Assembly: GCF_000485595.1 (NCBI RefSeq)
Contig: NW_014577256.1
Coordinates: 375,451-403,510 of the forward strand
Origin: Priapulus caudatus
Lineage: Eukaryota; Priapulida; Priapulimorpha; Priapulimorphida; Priapulidae
Reading direction: 5' to 3'
DNA: 28,060 nucleotides
A program made the translations under genes and the position numbers. Below, one piece after another: positions 1-12,000 of this stretch (position 1 is the first letter of the stretch; every line of letters starts with the position of its first letter). The notes under the pieces are model-generated. The model was not told where the DNA came from and did no database searches. It saw nothing but the letters and a program-made list of their open reading frames with translations.

Positions 1-112
1 GGAGTGGCTGACTCAAAGACTTCACAGTCAACTCGCCCTCCTACGCAATTCTGAAACTAATATAACCAGTTATATTGTGTATGTAGGGGCCTATATTGTA
101 ATGCGTGAATAA
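1..112 (+). CDS. possible 3' end of an upstream gene (two open frames)
   Basis: The window opens inside DNA with two frames open from its edge. Frame 1 stops at TGA 52-54 after 17 codons. Frame 2 stops at TAA 110-112 after 36 codons. An AATAAA poly(A) signal lies at 108-113, so a + strand transcript may end just downstream, before the anoctamin gene. Neither peptide is long enough to assign to a family, and either frame could be chance. Without the preceding sequence this is only a suggestion. Confidence 0.2.
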   Translation, partial: EWLTQRLHSQLALLRNSETNITSYIVYVGAYIVMRE

Positions 113-225
113 ACATTTTTGAATTTAATTTAATTGAAATTGCACTATTTCCTGCTTCTCCCACTTTCCTGCTTGTGAATGATATGAATCCCTTATCTGT
201 ATCTGTGAGTCACTAAAGCTCATAT

Positions 226-461
226 AGGGTCTATGTCCCCCAGGGTACTGCCGGAATGTACCCTGGGTACGGTCCGGTATACCGGAACGTATACCCTGGT
301 CACTATTTGATATGGTTAGGGTTAGGATTAGGGTTAGGGTTAGGGAGTAGGCGTAGGCGACTCCCTAGACTCGTTAGTGAATTAAGTAGGCGAGGTACGG
401 TCCGGCATATATAGATAGTACCAGGGTACGGTCCGGCAGTACCCCGGGGGACATAGACCCT
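226..461. mobile_element. short inverted-repeat element (MITE-like), 236 bp
   Basis: The two ends are inverted copies of each other over about 41 bp (226-266 against 421-461) with three mismatches, beginning AGGGTCTATGTCCCCC. The motif GGTACGGTCCGG recurs inside both halves, and the centre carries a GGGTTA tract at about 315-345. There is no coding capacity, as expected for a non-autonomous foldback or MITE element. A 10-bp direct repeat GTCACTAAAG lies on both sides (209-218 and 468-477) but not directly against the ends, so the target-site duplication is uncertain. Confidence 0.6.
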
Positions 462-1540
462 CTCAGCGTCACTAAAGTGAGCATAGATAATCTGTAAATG
501 ATTTTTTGTCGTTTCAAAGTGTGAAACAACAAATTTGACAAAAGTATATGTACAACTACAAGTTAATTACAACAAATGTGAAATTGTCGAACTGATGGGT
601 ATAACATTTTAAGGCGTTGTAAAAGTTATCGCGCTCACAATACTCATCATATGGCTATAATAAAACCGCCACATGAAACTTGTAAGTTTAATCCAATCGA
701 TTTCCAGAAGAAAATCAATATTTTTTAGCAATTATAAACAAGTGCTGCCCTCTTTAAACGCGTACGCCTCTAACACATTCGTGGTATTTTTCAGTTCATT
801 CACTGTGCGGAGAGCTATCATTCTTCAACATTCCCACTTTGAGTAGGACCTATAGCAAAAGTAAGTCGTGTGTGTATTTTACGAGGCTCATCGTAATTCA
901 TGTTAACTAAGATATAGTGATAGTGACTGCATGTAATTTCACTCTAGACGATGTATAGCAGATACAAAACTATATAGATTGCCAAAGTGGAATGTACAGT
1001 ACCCACTACTACTACCCTCCCTACCCACCCTAGTACTACTAGTACTCACTACAGTAGTAGTAGTCTGTTTCACTTAGTGAGATAGCTCCAAGAAACGGTC
1101 TTGCTAGGGTTAGAAGTATTGAATGAATATAATAATTTTATATTGTCTTGACAATCGGTCGCACAGCCTGGTCGGTCTAGTAGTGAGTTTGAGAAGTGAG
1201 AAGGTAACTTGTGCCGCCAAGCCAATCCGGCACAATCCTAGTTTATGACGCCGGCCGCCTTTCAGTTGATCAAACCCAAAACCTCTTGCCATATATATAT
1301 CATAAACATGTGTATACTCTATGAAAGTTGTAGTTATTGTTTGCATATACTGTAGTTTCAGCATGACAGACTTGATCCGGCTGTAGTGGCTCAGACTTCA
1401 GTTACTAATACTATAATATAGTTCTATATACTGTCTACGTGTCATTAGCACAGTTATTATACGCCTCAGGCTGTATAATACATAACTTGCTAAGTTGACC
1501 AACTAACCGCTGTGCTCGCCCCGCTCTCGTGCTGGTCAGA
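462..1540 (+). promoter_or_regulatory. presumed promoter and 5' leader of the anoctamin gene
   Basis: This stretch has no credible coding frame and lies directly upstream of the first coding exon. I see no clear TATA box at a fixed distance. A purine/pyrimidine triplet tract (TACTACTAG and its complement) at about 1003-1070 can fold back on itself. Nothing else is recognisable except the candidate leader intron listed separately. Assignment as promoter rests on position only. Confidence 0.3.
861..1539 (+). other. candidate 5' leader intron
   Basis: A GTAAGT donor starts at 861 and an acceptor AG ends at 1539, one base before the ATG at 1541. The acceptor follows a C/T-rich stretch. A near-perfect branch site, AACTAAC, lies at 1501-1507, placing its branch A 33 nt from the AG. 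These are good acceptor features, so the transcript may have a noncoding exon ending at 860. The donor assignment is weaker than the acceptor; another upstream donor is possible. Confidence 0.3.
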
Positions 1541-1708
1541 ATGTCCGATGGTGACTACTTCATGACGTCACAGGGCAGCATGAGGGCAGTCGACCCGTCT
1601 GAATCGGAGGTGATTGAGCTTCACGACGTCGATAATCAGCCCGATGAACAGGAGCTGCTCGCTGCCGGCACGACGTCCGACTCACAAGATATCACTCCCA
1701 ATAACGGG
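1541..1708 (+). CDS. ANO: anoctamin exon 1 (start exon)
   Basis: 56 codons from ATG to a GTACGT donor, ending in phase 0. It encodes an acidic, Ser/Thr-rich, low-complexity N terminus with no fold signature, as is usual before the family's dimerisation domain. An in-frame TGA at 1496-1498 supports this ATG if translation starts here. Later in-frame ATGs at codons 8 and 14 could also serve. Confidence 0.7.
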
Positions 1709-4700
1709 GTACGTTACCCGTCGCTCGCATTAAGTCTATAGAACTTTCTGCACCCTTATCTATGTTGGGGTTATGATCATAGGTTAGGGTTGATCAGGGT
1801 CAGTGCATGCTACGTTGTTTGGGTTAGGGTTAATCAGCATCAGGATTAATTAGAGTTAGGGTTAGGCTTGGTTAGGGCTATGGTTATAATGTATGATGGA
1901 AGTAAGGACATGAATCCTAAGTATTAGGCATGCACAGCTCTGTGTATATACATCATCATCAATGGCTATAGCTAATGAACAACATGGTTTGTCATGCATA
2001 ATATTTCGTGTGAGGTATTTGATAGTGTGAAGTAATTTGCATTATGGATTACATTTAGGTGCTGTGCATGTTGCAATATTTGCAGTCTACATTCTGTTTT
2101 GGACTATGTTGATCCCTTGCAGTATATCGTTTTCAGTATGTGCATGGTGTAGTGTGTGACATACAGGTTGTGTTGCAGTGTGGATTATAGGGAATATTGT
2201 AATGCAGGAGTAAGTGTATCCATGCAAGCATGTGTGTGTGTGTACCTGTCTGACTGTGACATTGATTGTGGAATGAATGAATGTAATTAGCTGAATGTAA
2301 TTAATGTATGTAATTGTATTGTATTGTATTATGTAATTGTAATTGTATGTAATGTATGTATTAAAAGCTGAATGTAATTTAATGAATGCTGTGCTGTCCA
2401 CAGCACAAGAGTCTGTTTTTCGAGGATGGTAGGAGAAGGATAGACTTTATGCTGTGTTACAAGCCAGCAGAGGACAGCTCCATGGACATGAGGAGAATTT
2501 ATGAGAGGAACCTGCGGGAGGAGGGACTGGAGCTGGAATATGATCACAAGGTATATGTTGTCGCAGCTCAACAGTCATAAATGTTTTATCATACACATAT
2601 AGATACCTGTGTATCTGTGTATGTAGTTATCTATGTTTAATGTCTCATGAAAACTACCCTCGGCAAACACAGTACACAGTACATGATTCGAAAATTAAAA
2701 TGGTAATTTGGTTGTCTGAGCCAACCAATTTTCAATGGACAACCAAAATCTGTCAACCTAATTTTAGTACAAAAATGTGTTCACTTCTTCTGTCTCGACA
2801 ATATGGAATGAATTTTATATGCAAACACTTTACAAACTGTCTGATCTAAGCAGCCAATGTCATTCTGATAGCATCACTGTCCAAAATTTTTTTTCCCAGT
2901 TCAATTGGTCGCAACACATGAAATGCTTTTATAGTATAATTTTAAGTGCATGAAGATGTATACATGATGCTATTTGTTGGTAGAACATCAGTCATACCTC
3001 AATTATTTACCAAAAGTTAAAGCATCCAACTGCTTATCCAAGCTAAGTGAAACATAAACACAGTAGGTAGTACATGCCCATCACAGACGTATGTGTAAAT
3101 ATTATTGTCACATGATACTGAACTAATAGACTCTAACTTGACTATGAGTGCGATTTGTGTGGCAAACAGCTAAGTACCCCTATGTCTGATTACTGATCAT
3201 TCTTTTTAATGCAGATGTTAGTGGGAAAGTAATAAATAATTTTATATTTTGTGTCTACTGGTGAATGTGTAAGGTCCAATCATCCAAATTAGTGTCCAGC
3301 AGGGCTAGTATATCCTAGAACAAAATGCGTGCTAAGTATATGGACCAGTCATCCAGCAGATGGTTGCCTCTCCCAGGGGTTAAGCAGGACAAAAAAATTG
3401 TTACCAATTTGGCTAATTTAGTCTGAAAATGTTTAGCCAAATTCTACTAACTATGTAATGTAGTCGTGTGTGTAGCAAAGGCCATTTTGATCATCTTTGG
3501 TCTTTTCCGGAAAAGTTTCAGTACTGAGTAAACAAATTAATGAACACGCGCAGTGTACCTTATGCTTCGGGTTAGCAAGTAGTGATCTCGTGTAGAATTC
3601 GAGCGGCCTATGAATTAGTTTGTAGTGGTCGCTAGTGGGTAGAATTTGAGTTCAGCCTGAAGGGCCTAATTGGCTTTAGCCTTTTGGCAAATTTATTATG
3701 ACATTTTCTCGCCAAATTCAACTTTAATGCGCATCTGGTGAATCAGCGAACGACAGGCTAAACCCTGCTCTCCAATTCCCTGCCTAAAGAAACCCCAACA
3801 ACTGTGTTGTAATTACCCTGACTCTGGGTGCTGACGATAAATCATAAATTTATACGCCATTAACATTTTAATGGGTTCCTGAAAATTATCACTCAACAAA
3901 ACAGCATCTTTGAATATGACTCTTCTGTTTAGTGCAATTGATTCCAAAGTGTAATGGACAACGTACAAGTTTTGTATCACACGTTAAATCCACTAGGTGT
4001 GCCTGTCTGATTCATGTGTAAGTCTTCACACAGCTGTGGGAGAGAGATGATGCTTAGATATTCCTACAATTAGCAATGCTGTTTTTCTTACATGTGGCTC
4101 TGAGATGACAGGATTCGGTAAAAACCAAGTCTATTCGTGAAACGGTGATGTGCTTTAAATATTGTATATGCAGAAACACGATTTGTTGAAGGGTTTCTTG
4201 TTTGACAAATCAGTCGCCCTGTTCGGAGTAATCATTCATATGAAAAAAGCAAGATAGTACGAGAGACAGAGTGTTAAAGAATGTGATAGAGGTATGGGAA
4301 GGGGATGGAACGGAGAGAGTAGAAGAGAATACGAGAGAGAAGGCGAGGAAAGGTTTAGATAAGAAAAGACTGCCCAGCATAAAAGTTTATCACAATTCGC
4401 ACATGCAGGCAGCTATATTATGGGTGTGCTCCAGCAGCGATGTGTGTGTGTGGGGGGGGGGGCATTTCCACGTTCATTGCCATCTACCGCATCGGCAGCC
4501 GCTGCTGCAGCTGCTGCTTGGGCCAACTGACGAAGCACTTAAAATAGGGTGGCCTCGCAGTGTTGTTTGATTGCTAGTGCCCGCTGACGCCTGTATGCCT
4601 CATGTGTCTCCGGAGCTCAGCGTATATCGGTTTCAGAGATGGGAATGTATTTCACCCCCTGTATTCTTTTCCAGCTTTCCAAACGCGTTTTTTCCTGTTT

Positions 4701-7700
4701 GTTGCTGCGTGTGCGTGCTCCCGTGCAGTAACAATGGGGATCAAATTAACGTTTTTACTCTTGTGAGAGTGCATGGGAGAGCACTTCAAAATTTACTAGT
4801 GATGAGTAATCGAATTTGTTTCATGAAAAGACATTGTACTGTCTTATATGAAAAATTGTTACGAATTGCGAAATTTTATTGCTGCCACTGTAAAACATTC
4901 ACTGTAAATGTTTTTCCCTGATATAAAATGTTAAAGTCCCCCCCCCCAATGGTTATCCTGCCACATGAGGATATCTGAAATTTATATTCTGAACTGATTC
5001 AACTTAGGGTGTTGCTAATGGTGGGGGAGGATAGTAAAACGCTGGGGTTTCAACTTAGTACATCTACGATACAATCGAATCTTTTAGGTTGCAGATGAAA
5101 AAACACGACCACACTGTGCCAGGGATATCTATCGTCTCTAGAAGAAATGATGCTTTTAAATAGCCGGGAGTCTTGTACAGCAAAACTGCAATTTTTAAGG
5201 ATTCATTGCATTGCCCCCCCCCCCCCACACACACACACACACCACCTCCACACACACTGCATGCCCCACACACACACACACCACCTCCACACACACTGCA
5301 TGCCCCACACACACACACACCACGTCCACACACACTGCATGCCCCACACACGTGCCTTTGCGCGCCTCACACGCTGTTCGTTGGGAAGATCTGCATGTTA
5401 ATTTTTCTCTGAGTTTACTGCTGTGCAATGTGTAGTTGATGTGGTATTCTTCTTCTCCATGTGTAGTTGCTGTGGCATGGACACAGTTACTCGCTGAAAT
5501 TGTGCTTGCTTGCATGGGCACTGTCTGATCAAGAAGACTTGGTTGAATCAATTATAAATTTCATGCATAATTTGCTACTTTAAAAAAAATTTGCACCAAC
5601 CCCTGCATAAAGTATTAACAAGTCACACCTACTCTCATCCAACAGCTGATTATTCAGAGTTTTCCTTTGCCTAGATGTAAAGCTGTTCGTAGTGTGTCAA
5701 TTTGCGTTAAGTTGACATTGCGTGTGGCAATGTGTTACGTTGTGTTTACGAGAATATTCGAGTCCACAGTTCGTCGAGCACTGCCACATTTTTCAACTAC
5801 ACAGACTGCACTCTAGGTGACCTGAAATGTAGACCCACCCAGTGAGAGAGCATGTCACTCGGCAGTGTAGCAATGTGTATTCTTTACCGAAACTTTCCCC
5901 TACTGAGGTATCTCCTATTAAAACAATAACAAGCTCACTTGTTGAGGTTGTTCCTCCCCCCCCCCATAGAAAGCCTACCCGCTCGAGGGAGATATTCACA
6001 AGCCAGGAAAGAAGCCTAAACAATTAGCCCCATCTCGGAAACAGCCTATGCACCCACTGGCCAAGGCATCAGGTGAAGTCTTGGATAGGCCTAAGTAGAG
6101 CCACATAACTAATGTCAGTGTCAGTGACCCTCTCCCATGTGTTGTGTTGAACTGTAGATAGACTTGTTATGATGTTTCACCTGATTCATCTGCGTCTCTA
6201 CATGAGCAGGGCCGGCAGCTTGTTTTATTAGCTCATCTGACGTAGTCAGATGCAGCTTGTAGAATTGCATGAGCGTGCGTCCGTGCGTGCGTGCGTCCGG
6301 CCGTGCGTGCGTTCGTCCGGTCGTGCGTCCGTCCGTCCGTCAACAGTTGGGCACAAATCTTAAACGCTCGACGTACGGTCACGATATTCGGGACGTCGGG
6401 GGGGGGGGGGATCGTGAAAAGAACTCGGGATGACAAATTTGGGGGTCAAGGGTCAAAGGTCAAGACGTGTAAACGGAGGGGGAATATTTTCCCCTTAAAT
6501 TAAGGTATAGGAGGAAATACAGAATTGCGGCACAAATCTTAACGGCTCGACCTATGCTCTTAATATTTGGTGTATAGTGTGATGGGCAGGAAACCCATCA
6601 CCAGTGCGAAATTGGAGGTCACAGGTCCGGGGGCAGTGGGGGAAAGGTCAGATATCAGACATTTTCTGAGGACATGGTCTAATGGACAGAGTGAAAAACT
6701 TTTTTGTTGCAGCGCTGACCTACCATTTTTATCACTTTATTGATAAGGACCATATATCACTTAAGGACCATGAAATGTGCTTTCCACTGACGTACGAAGA
6801 GTAAGTGTCTGATAACCTTTTGACCCTCAAGAGGAGGGTTAAACATGGATTCCTTAACTGCCTCAATGATGTCACAGTGTTCTCATATTCATGGCACATC
6901 CATAATCTAGAAAGCCAGTAAGCTTCGATAGCCCAACGGGTGCAGCACAAGATTACGGCTCAAAGGTCCTGGGATCGAATCCCATCAGATTTTTTATTAT
7001 TTACTTGTTTTCTGTATTTTTCTATCTTTATCCATTTAACTATTTTTTCCCAATTAACGCAAATATTTACATGATATATTTATAACAATTTAATAACAAC
7101 AAATAATTTTGACAACAATATATATATTTTTTTTTTAATAGGGTTAGGGTTAGGGTCACAATGCACCATAAAACAGGAGTTTCAGGCACGCGATTTGTAT
7201 CAACCAATGGGATTTGGGAGGTATGCAGAATGCAGATGGTTGCTGAAATGATGTGTACGCAACTGCGTATCTGCATATCTGCGCCTAACAAAGGTGTCAC
7301 TACGCACGACTTAAATGTTACGTTAATAACCGTAGCAACAGACCTCAGATGAGCCCAGACACTCTGCGGCTCTTGTTAGTCTATCTGTGATGGAATTTCG
7401 TAACGTTATACCGTAAGGTTTATCCATGGCCGTGCTAAATTTACATGTTTAATCCGACTCTTTAAGTAGTTGTTCATAGGGCATGTTTTTCATATAGACA
7501 AAGGTTATATTAGTATGTGGATTTTGCTCACAAATAACTGGTTGATATTTACCAATAGGTTCATATATAATCTGACATATTTATATGTTGTTACTTGTAC
7601 TATCACTATTAATATGAAATATTCTACAAGTATGATCAAACAAATATGGGTATAAATGTGATCACATGAGTCATAATTCCATTTACCTGTCATGATAACA

Positions 7701-8996
7701 TGCAGCTTCAGCTTTATTGTTTATTTAATAAGTAATACATTCACATTATTTTGAAGCTAAATAAGCCACTGGTACACCTAATATCCTGAAGTTTTGCTAG
7801 CATCGGTGTGTTTTTGCGAGAGAGAAGCCATTGCTTCACTCCGCACACCGGGAGAGATGCAGCGGTCAGCGTGGTAAGTTACACGAGCGTCGGTGACCAC
7901 TCTTTCATCCGTTGCAGGGACTTCCAGGAGTGGACTTTGTGAAGATTCATGCGCCGTGGGAGGTGCTGAGTCGCTACGCAGAGATCATGAAGCTGCGTGG
8001 ACCGATGAAGGAGGTGAGAACAAAAGCTAGAAACATGCCTCTCAATCACATATCACCAGTAGGGTGGCAACACAGGCGTGAACGATTGGTGACAATTGAC
8101 AGCATGTCATGACGGTTTATTCCCGGTTGGCCTACTCCTATTTCGCCTACGGCAAAATTCCCATTTCGCCTACAGAAAAATTCCCATGCCCCAGCTCAAA
8201 ATCTGCCACATTCCCATTTCGTCTACGATCGGTTTGTTCACTAAAGCCCGGCGCACATTGCCGAGCATTTTGCTCAAAAACATTATCGTAGCAATGTTCC
8301 ATGAAATGTTCGGCAATGTGCGGTGAAAAAGGTCGCCGAACATTTGTCCCGAACAATGTTTCTGAAGATCGGAAATGTTTGATATCTCGAACATTGTTTG
8401 TCGAATGTTCGTCAATGTGCGCTGAATGTCGAACAATTCTAGGAACATTTGTAAAGTAGTAACCAATAGCAGCACGATATGTGGTCACATGATTTTTGTG
8501 CCCAATCATGTGCCGATCACGTGACTCTTTACAACACAGCTACTAGATGGCGCCACGAGGTTGTTCGCTGCAAAATGTTCTGCAATGTGTGCTCAGCAAT
8601 TGTTCACTCGCACATTGCCAGACAAAAACATTTGTTTGGACGAACATTTGTTCGGAAAATGTTCGGCAATGTGCGCCAGGCTTAAGTAATCATTTATAAA
8701 TGATAAAAGATGGTTTTGATTGGCATACATAGACTACAGAAACCAGAAGAAAATATAGGTACATATAATGAGAACACAACTTGACAAAAATAGAAAATAG
8801 TAATACAGTAACATAAAAATACAATGGGAGTAGGCTTAATGGGAATATTGCCGATTCTGAGAGTAGACGAAATGGGACGTAGGCCAACTGGGATGTTACC
8901 GTCATGACATGCTCACTCTCATTCTCCTCCATGGCACTGATTAGTCCTTAGTTCATATTCCGTTATGCACAGAATTGTGTTGACGACCCTGTTTGT

Positions 8997-9035
<39 letters not shown>

Positions 9036-12000
9036 ATGACCTTCTTACTGTAGATATTAAAAAGTTATAGGGCCACCCAAAAAAGATTTCACGTTTGCTG
9101 TAACCTGTTCGAAATGATGAAAAACCAAAACTATACTTACAAAGAATTCATTTAAAATTGTATACTTTGATACATAAACTTTCTTCTGTAACTGGTTATG
9201 GTTTTAATTGTACACGCACTTAAATATAATTATATATATGTGTGCAGAGAATGGGATATATTTTTATACTTTTCTGCCTACCTACCTACCTTTAATACTA
9301 AACCAGGTTACTGCAAATGAGATTTTTTCAGGCTGTCTTAGTGTCCTGTTTTGAAACTGACAGCTAGTAAATGTCTGGTTGTGTTTCTATCACTATGTAC
9401 GTGCTCAAATAAATATTACTGGTAAGGTTATTTTTGTATGCTGTGAGGGTAATTTGTCAGACTATAATACACATAGACACATGTAGTTGTGCAAGTCTAC
9501 CTGGGTAAGGTGTGTAGGAGGCTGCAGTGCCACTCTGCATGTGTCAACTGTACATCAATAAATTAATGACTTTTATAGACTGAGAGGGCTGGCTTTACTA
9601 CTTTATTATAAGAATTTGTTTTAGCTACTTATATTAGCTACTTTTAAATGCCATTACCCCTGAGCTCCCCCATCAAACTACATTTTGTCTGTGGTAATTA
9701 TTATAGGAGCAGTAGGTGTTTTGATGCAGTTTGTCTAGCTACTCACCTTGCCACAACTTTATTTCTCGATCTGCCCATTTTAGTCTATTCATAGTAATAA
9801 TTTGTGTGACCGCATTGCAGTCAGGTAGTGTCAGTGCATGTAGTGTTAGCCGTGGATAGGCATGCTTGTACTGACCGTTCTTTCTCTATTCGTCTCTTGC
9901 ATGCTTACTAACCCAGTTCAAGCAGATTAACAAAGATGACGGTACTGAACTCTGGGTTGAAATCTCTGAGGTAACTGTATAGGCTTTATGTTATCTGGAA
10001 GTGCCCATTTGGTTTATCTAATGTCGTGCATGCCAGTCCTGTTCCAAACTCAACCTAATTTCAAGGTGAACTTGTACAGAAATGCAGGATACACTTGTAA
10101 ACGTGTTCATTGTAAAACAGGTTACTTTTATATTTGAAATTAATATTTTATTATTAATATATATCTATATTTATCAATATTAAATATTGTAGCATTTGGC
10201 AATTGTCCCTTTCTACATAATTTTACATGATGTCAGTGCCTCTTTCTTTCTATGAGGTTGAATATTAATGTAGTATTAGATGATGACAGTGCCTGCCACA
10301 GTCTATCATATAGGTGGCATTGTACTGCAATTATTGACACATGTGTGACATATCCACATAACGATTTCAGGTTAAGCGAGAATACATAGAGGATGAGGTT
10401 GATGCATTGTTTCCAAACCAGGTGTGTATGTGTATGTGTGCTATAAGGCCATTGTGTTTGCCTCAGTGGAGTGCAGTAAATATTCGATACTAAGAGATGG
10501 GTATGAACAGCAAACTCAGTCGATACCACCAATACCGTGGAGTTGCTGACAGTAGACACTGCTGAAAAGTTGTAACAAACTGATTTCTCTAGGTGGTCTA
10601 CCCACCAGGTATTACTGTAATCGACTGCATTATCTGTCATTGTGGCTTAACGTGCACACAATCGTTTTGAGGGCCATTTTGAATGCTGTGTGAGCACACC
10701 AAGTGATGGGATTTCTCTGTACCAAACTACCAACCATTGAACATAGCACACCTATCAATCAGGTATGGTTGATAATAATCTTCCGGTTTAAGTGTGTATA
10801 GTCAGTCGTATGTTGTCGGAGCTCGTGTTGTTAACAGGCTGTTTACTTGTTAGGCTCCAGAGACTGTGGCTGAGGCATCATACTGGTACAACCAGGTGAC
10901 CGCCTACGTGACAGCAATGTTCAGCGCACTGTTGTCTGTGTTCCTACTGGACCCGGTCGCCGTGCCTACATGCGAAAAGAAGTTTACCTGCGTTTACTCC
11001 AGGGATAAGGAATACCTGTGCGTTGTTCTGAACTGTGTCAATGCTCTTCAGTCAAGTAGATATTAAAGGACTCAGGAAAAACTTCGCACATGTATAGTCA
11101 GCTGAGTTGTGCATTTGCGTTTTCGCGTATTTTAAGCTTATATTTTTACAGATTGCAGACACTTTTTTTTATAGTTTACAACTGTGTATGTGATTAGATG
11201 TAGGTTATATTTTTAATTTACAAGCAAAACTGAAGAACTATTTTGATGAGGGAGAGAAAATATACCCACCTTGCCAAACTCCGTTCTTCTCACCAAGATC
11301 CTATAAATGTTTCTTACTAGCTTTCTCACACCTGCAACCTGTTGGTTTCGTTCAGTAATTTTTACGTACTAACCTTGTGCTGTGTAATTTTGCAGGTTTG
11401 GTATTCCGGAAAACAAAGGTGACTTCTTTAGTCCATCACAGAGAAGTCTCATTGTCGATTTTATCCTGCGCAGGAAGAAATTCAGTGATGAACCGGACAA
11501 CTTGTTTGCTATAGGTAAAACTAGTGCTTGAATTTCACCACTGCATTGACAAAAAGTGCCACTGTTGCCCTCCTCACATGCCATGGTGCCCCTACATTCT
11601 GGCTGATTTCCATGGAAATAGGCAGCAATTGCGGCCCTACTTGGTTTGCCTCCACGCTGTTCTTTTAAATTCCATTTTGTTTACATTTTGGTCCCTTTCT
11701 TGCTCAAAAAGTGGTGTCAAAATGTAAATTGCTTCTGTGCCTCTCCTTAGAATGGAATGATTGTCATGTGCCTTCCAACTAGCGCTATACTAGCTGTAAA
11801 TTCCTGATTAAACTGAAGACAATGCAAAACTTGCCTTGTCTTAAAAAAATTCTAATTTGACTCCTGTGAAACCCAGCATGATGCCATATCCAGTAAACAA
11901 GCCATCATATTTATCCACATTTTTTGATGAATGTGCTGGAATCTGCTTAGTAACTGTGCATGTCACTGCATTGATTAAGTCTAAACATTCATTTGGCAGC

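Larger units (their letters stand above)
6215..7381. mobile_element. dispersed-repeat candidate with GCTCATCTGA inverted ends
   Basis: GCTCATCTGA at 6231-6240 has its inverted copy at 7345-7354. The left end also forms an 8-bp perfect hairpin (6234-6241 with 6245-6252). Inside are CGTGCGTCC repeats (6265-6340), a poly(G) run (6399-6411), nuclear-receptor-like half-sites (6443-6462), the tRNA-like unit, and a GGGTTA tract at 7139-7155. Two similar passages (CACAAATCTTAA at about 6351 and 6531) suggest an internal duplication. No protein is encoded. The exact borders and class are not clear. Confidence 0.4.

Noticed and set aside
3300-3775. Possible inverted-repeat element from AGCAGGGC and GGTTAAGCAGGAC to AACCCTGCTCTCC
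   Set aside because: Only short blocks match and the ends cannot be paired convincingly by eye.
4271-4921. Two adjacent plus-strand frames of 99 and 116 codons
   Set aside because: No recognisable motif, low-complexity composition and position within intron 2; no good pair of splice sites in matching phase.
5064-5551. Overlapping 75-118-codon Cys/Val and His/Thr open frames on both strands
   Set aside because: They come from the 39-bp CA minisatellite, whose period is a multiple of three and so keeps every frame open; no domain or splice support.
6922-6995. Functional tRNA gene
   Set aside because: A and B boxes are present, but no acceptor stem pairs and the T stem is only 4 bp; listed as a tRNA-derived relic.
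8147-8509. Minus-strand frames of 101 and 120 codons
   Set aside because: They lie across the nested Harbinger-like MITE and reflect its repeated GAACATTG words.
10896-10980. Hydrophobic stretch in exon 6 as an extra transmembrane segment
   Set aside because: Its place before the FTxxxSR motif lies inside the cytosolic domain in all anoctamins; the stretch probably packs in the fold.
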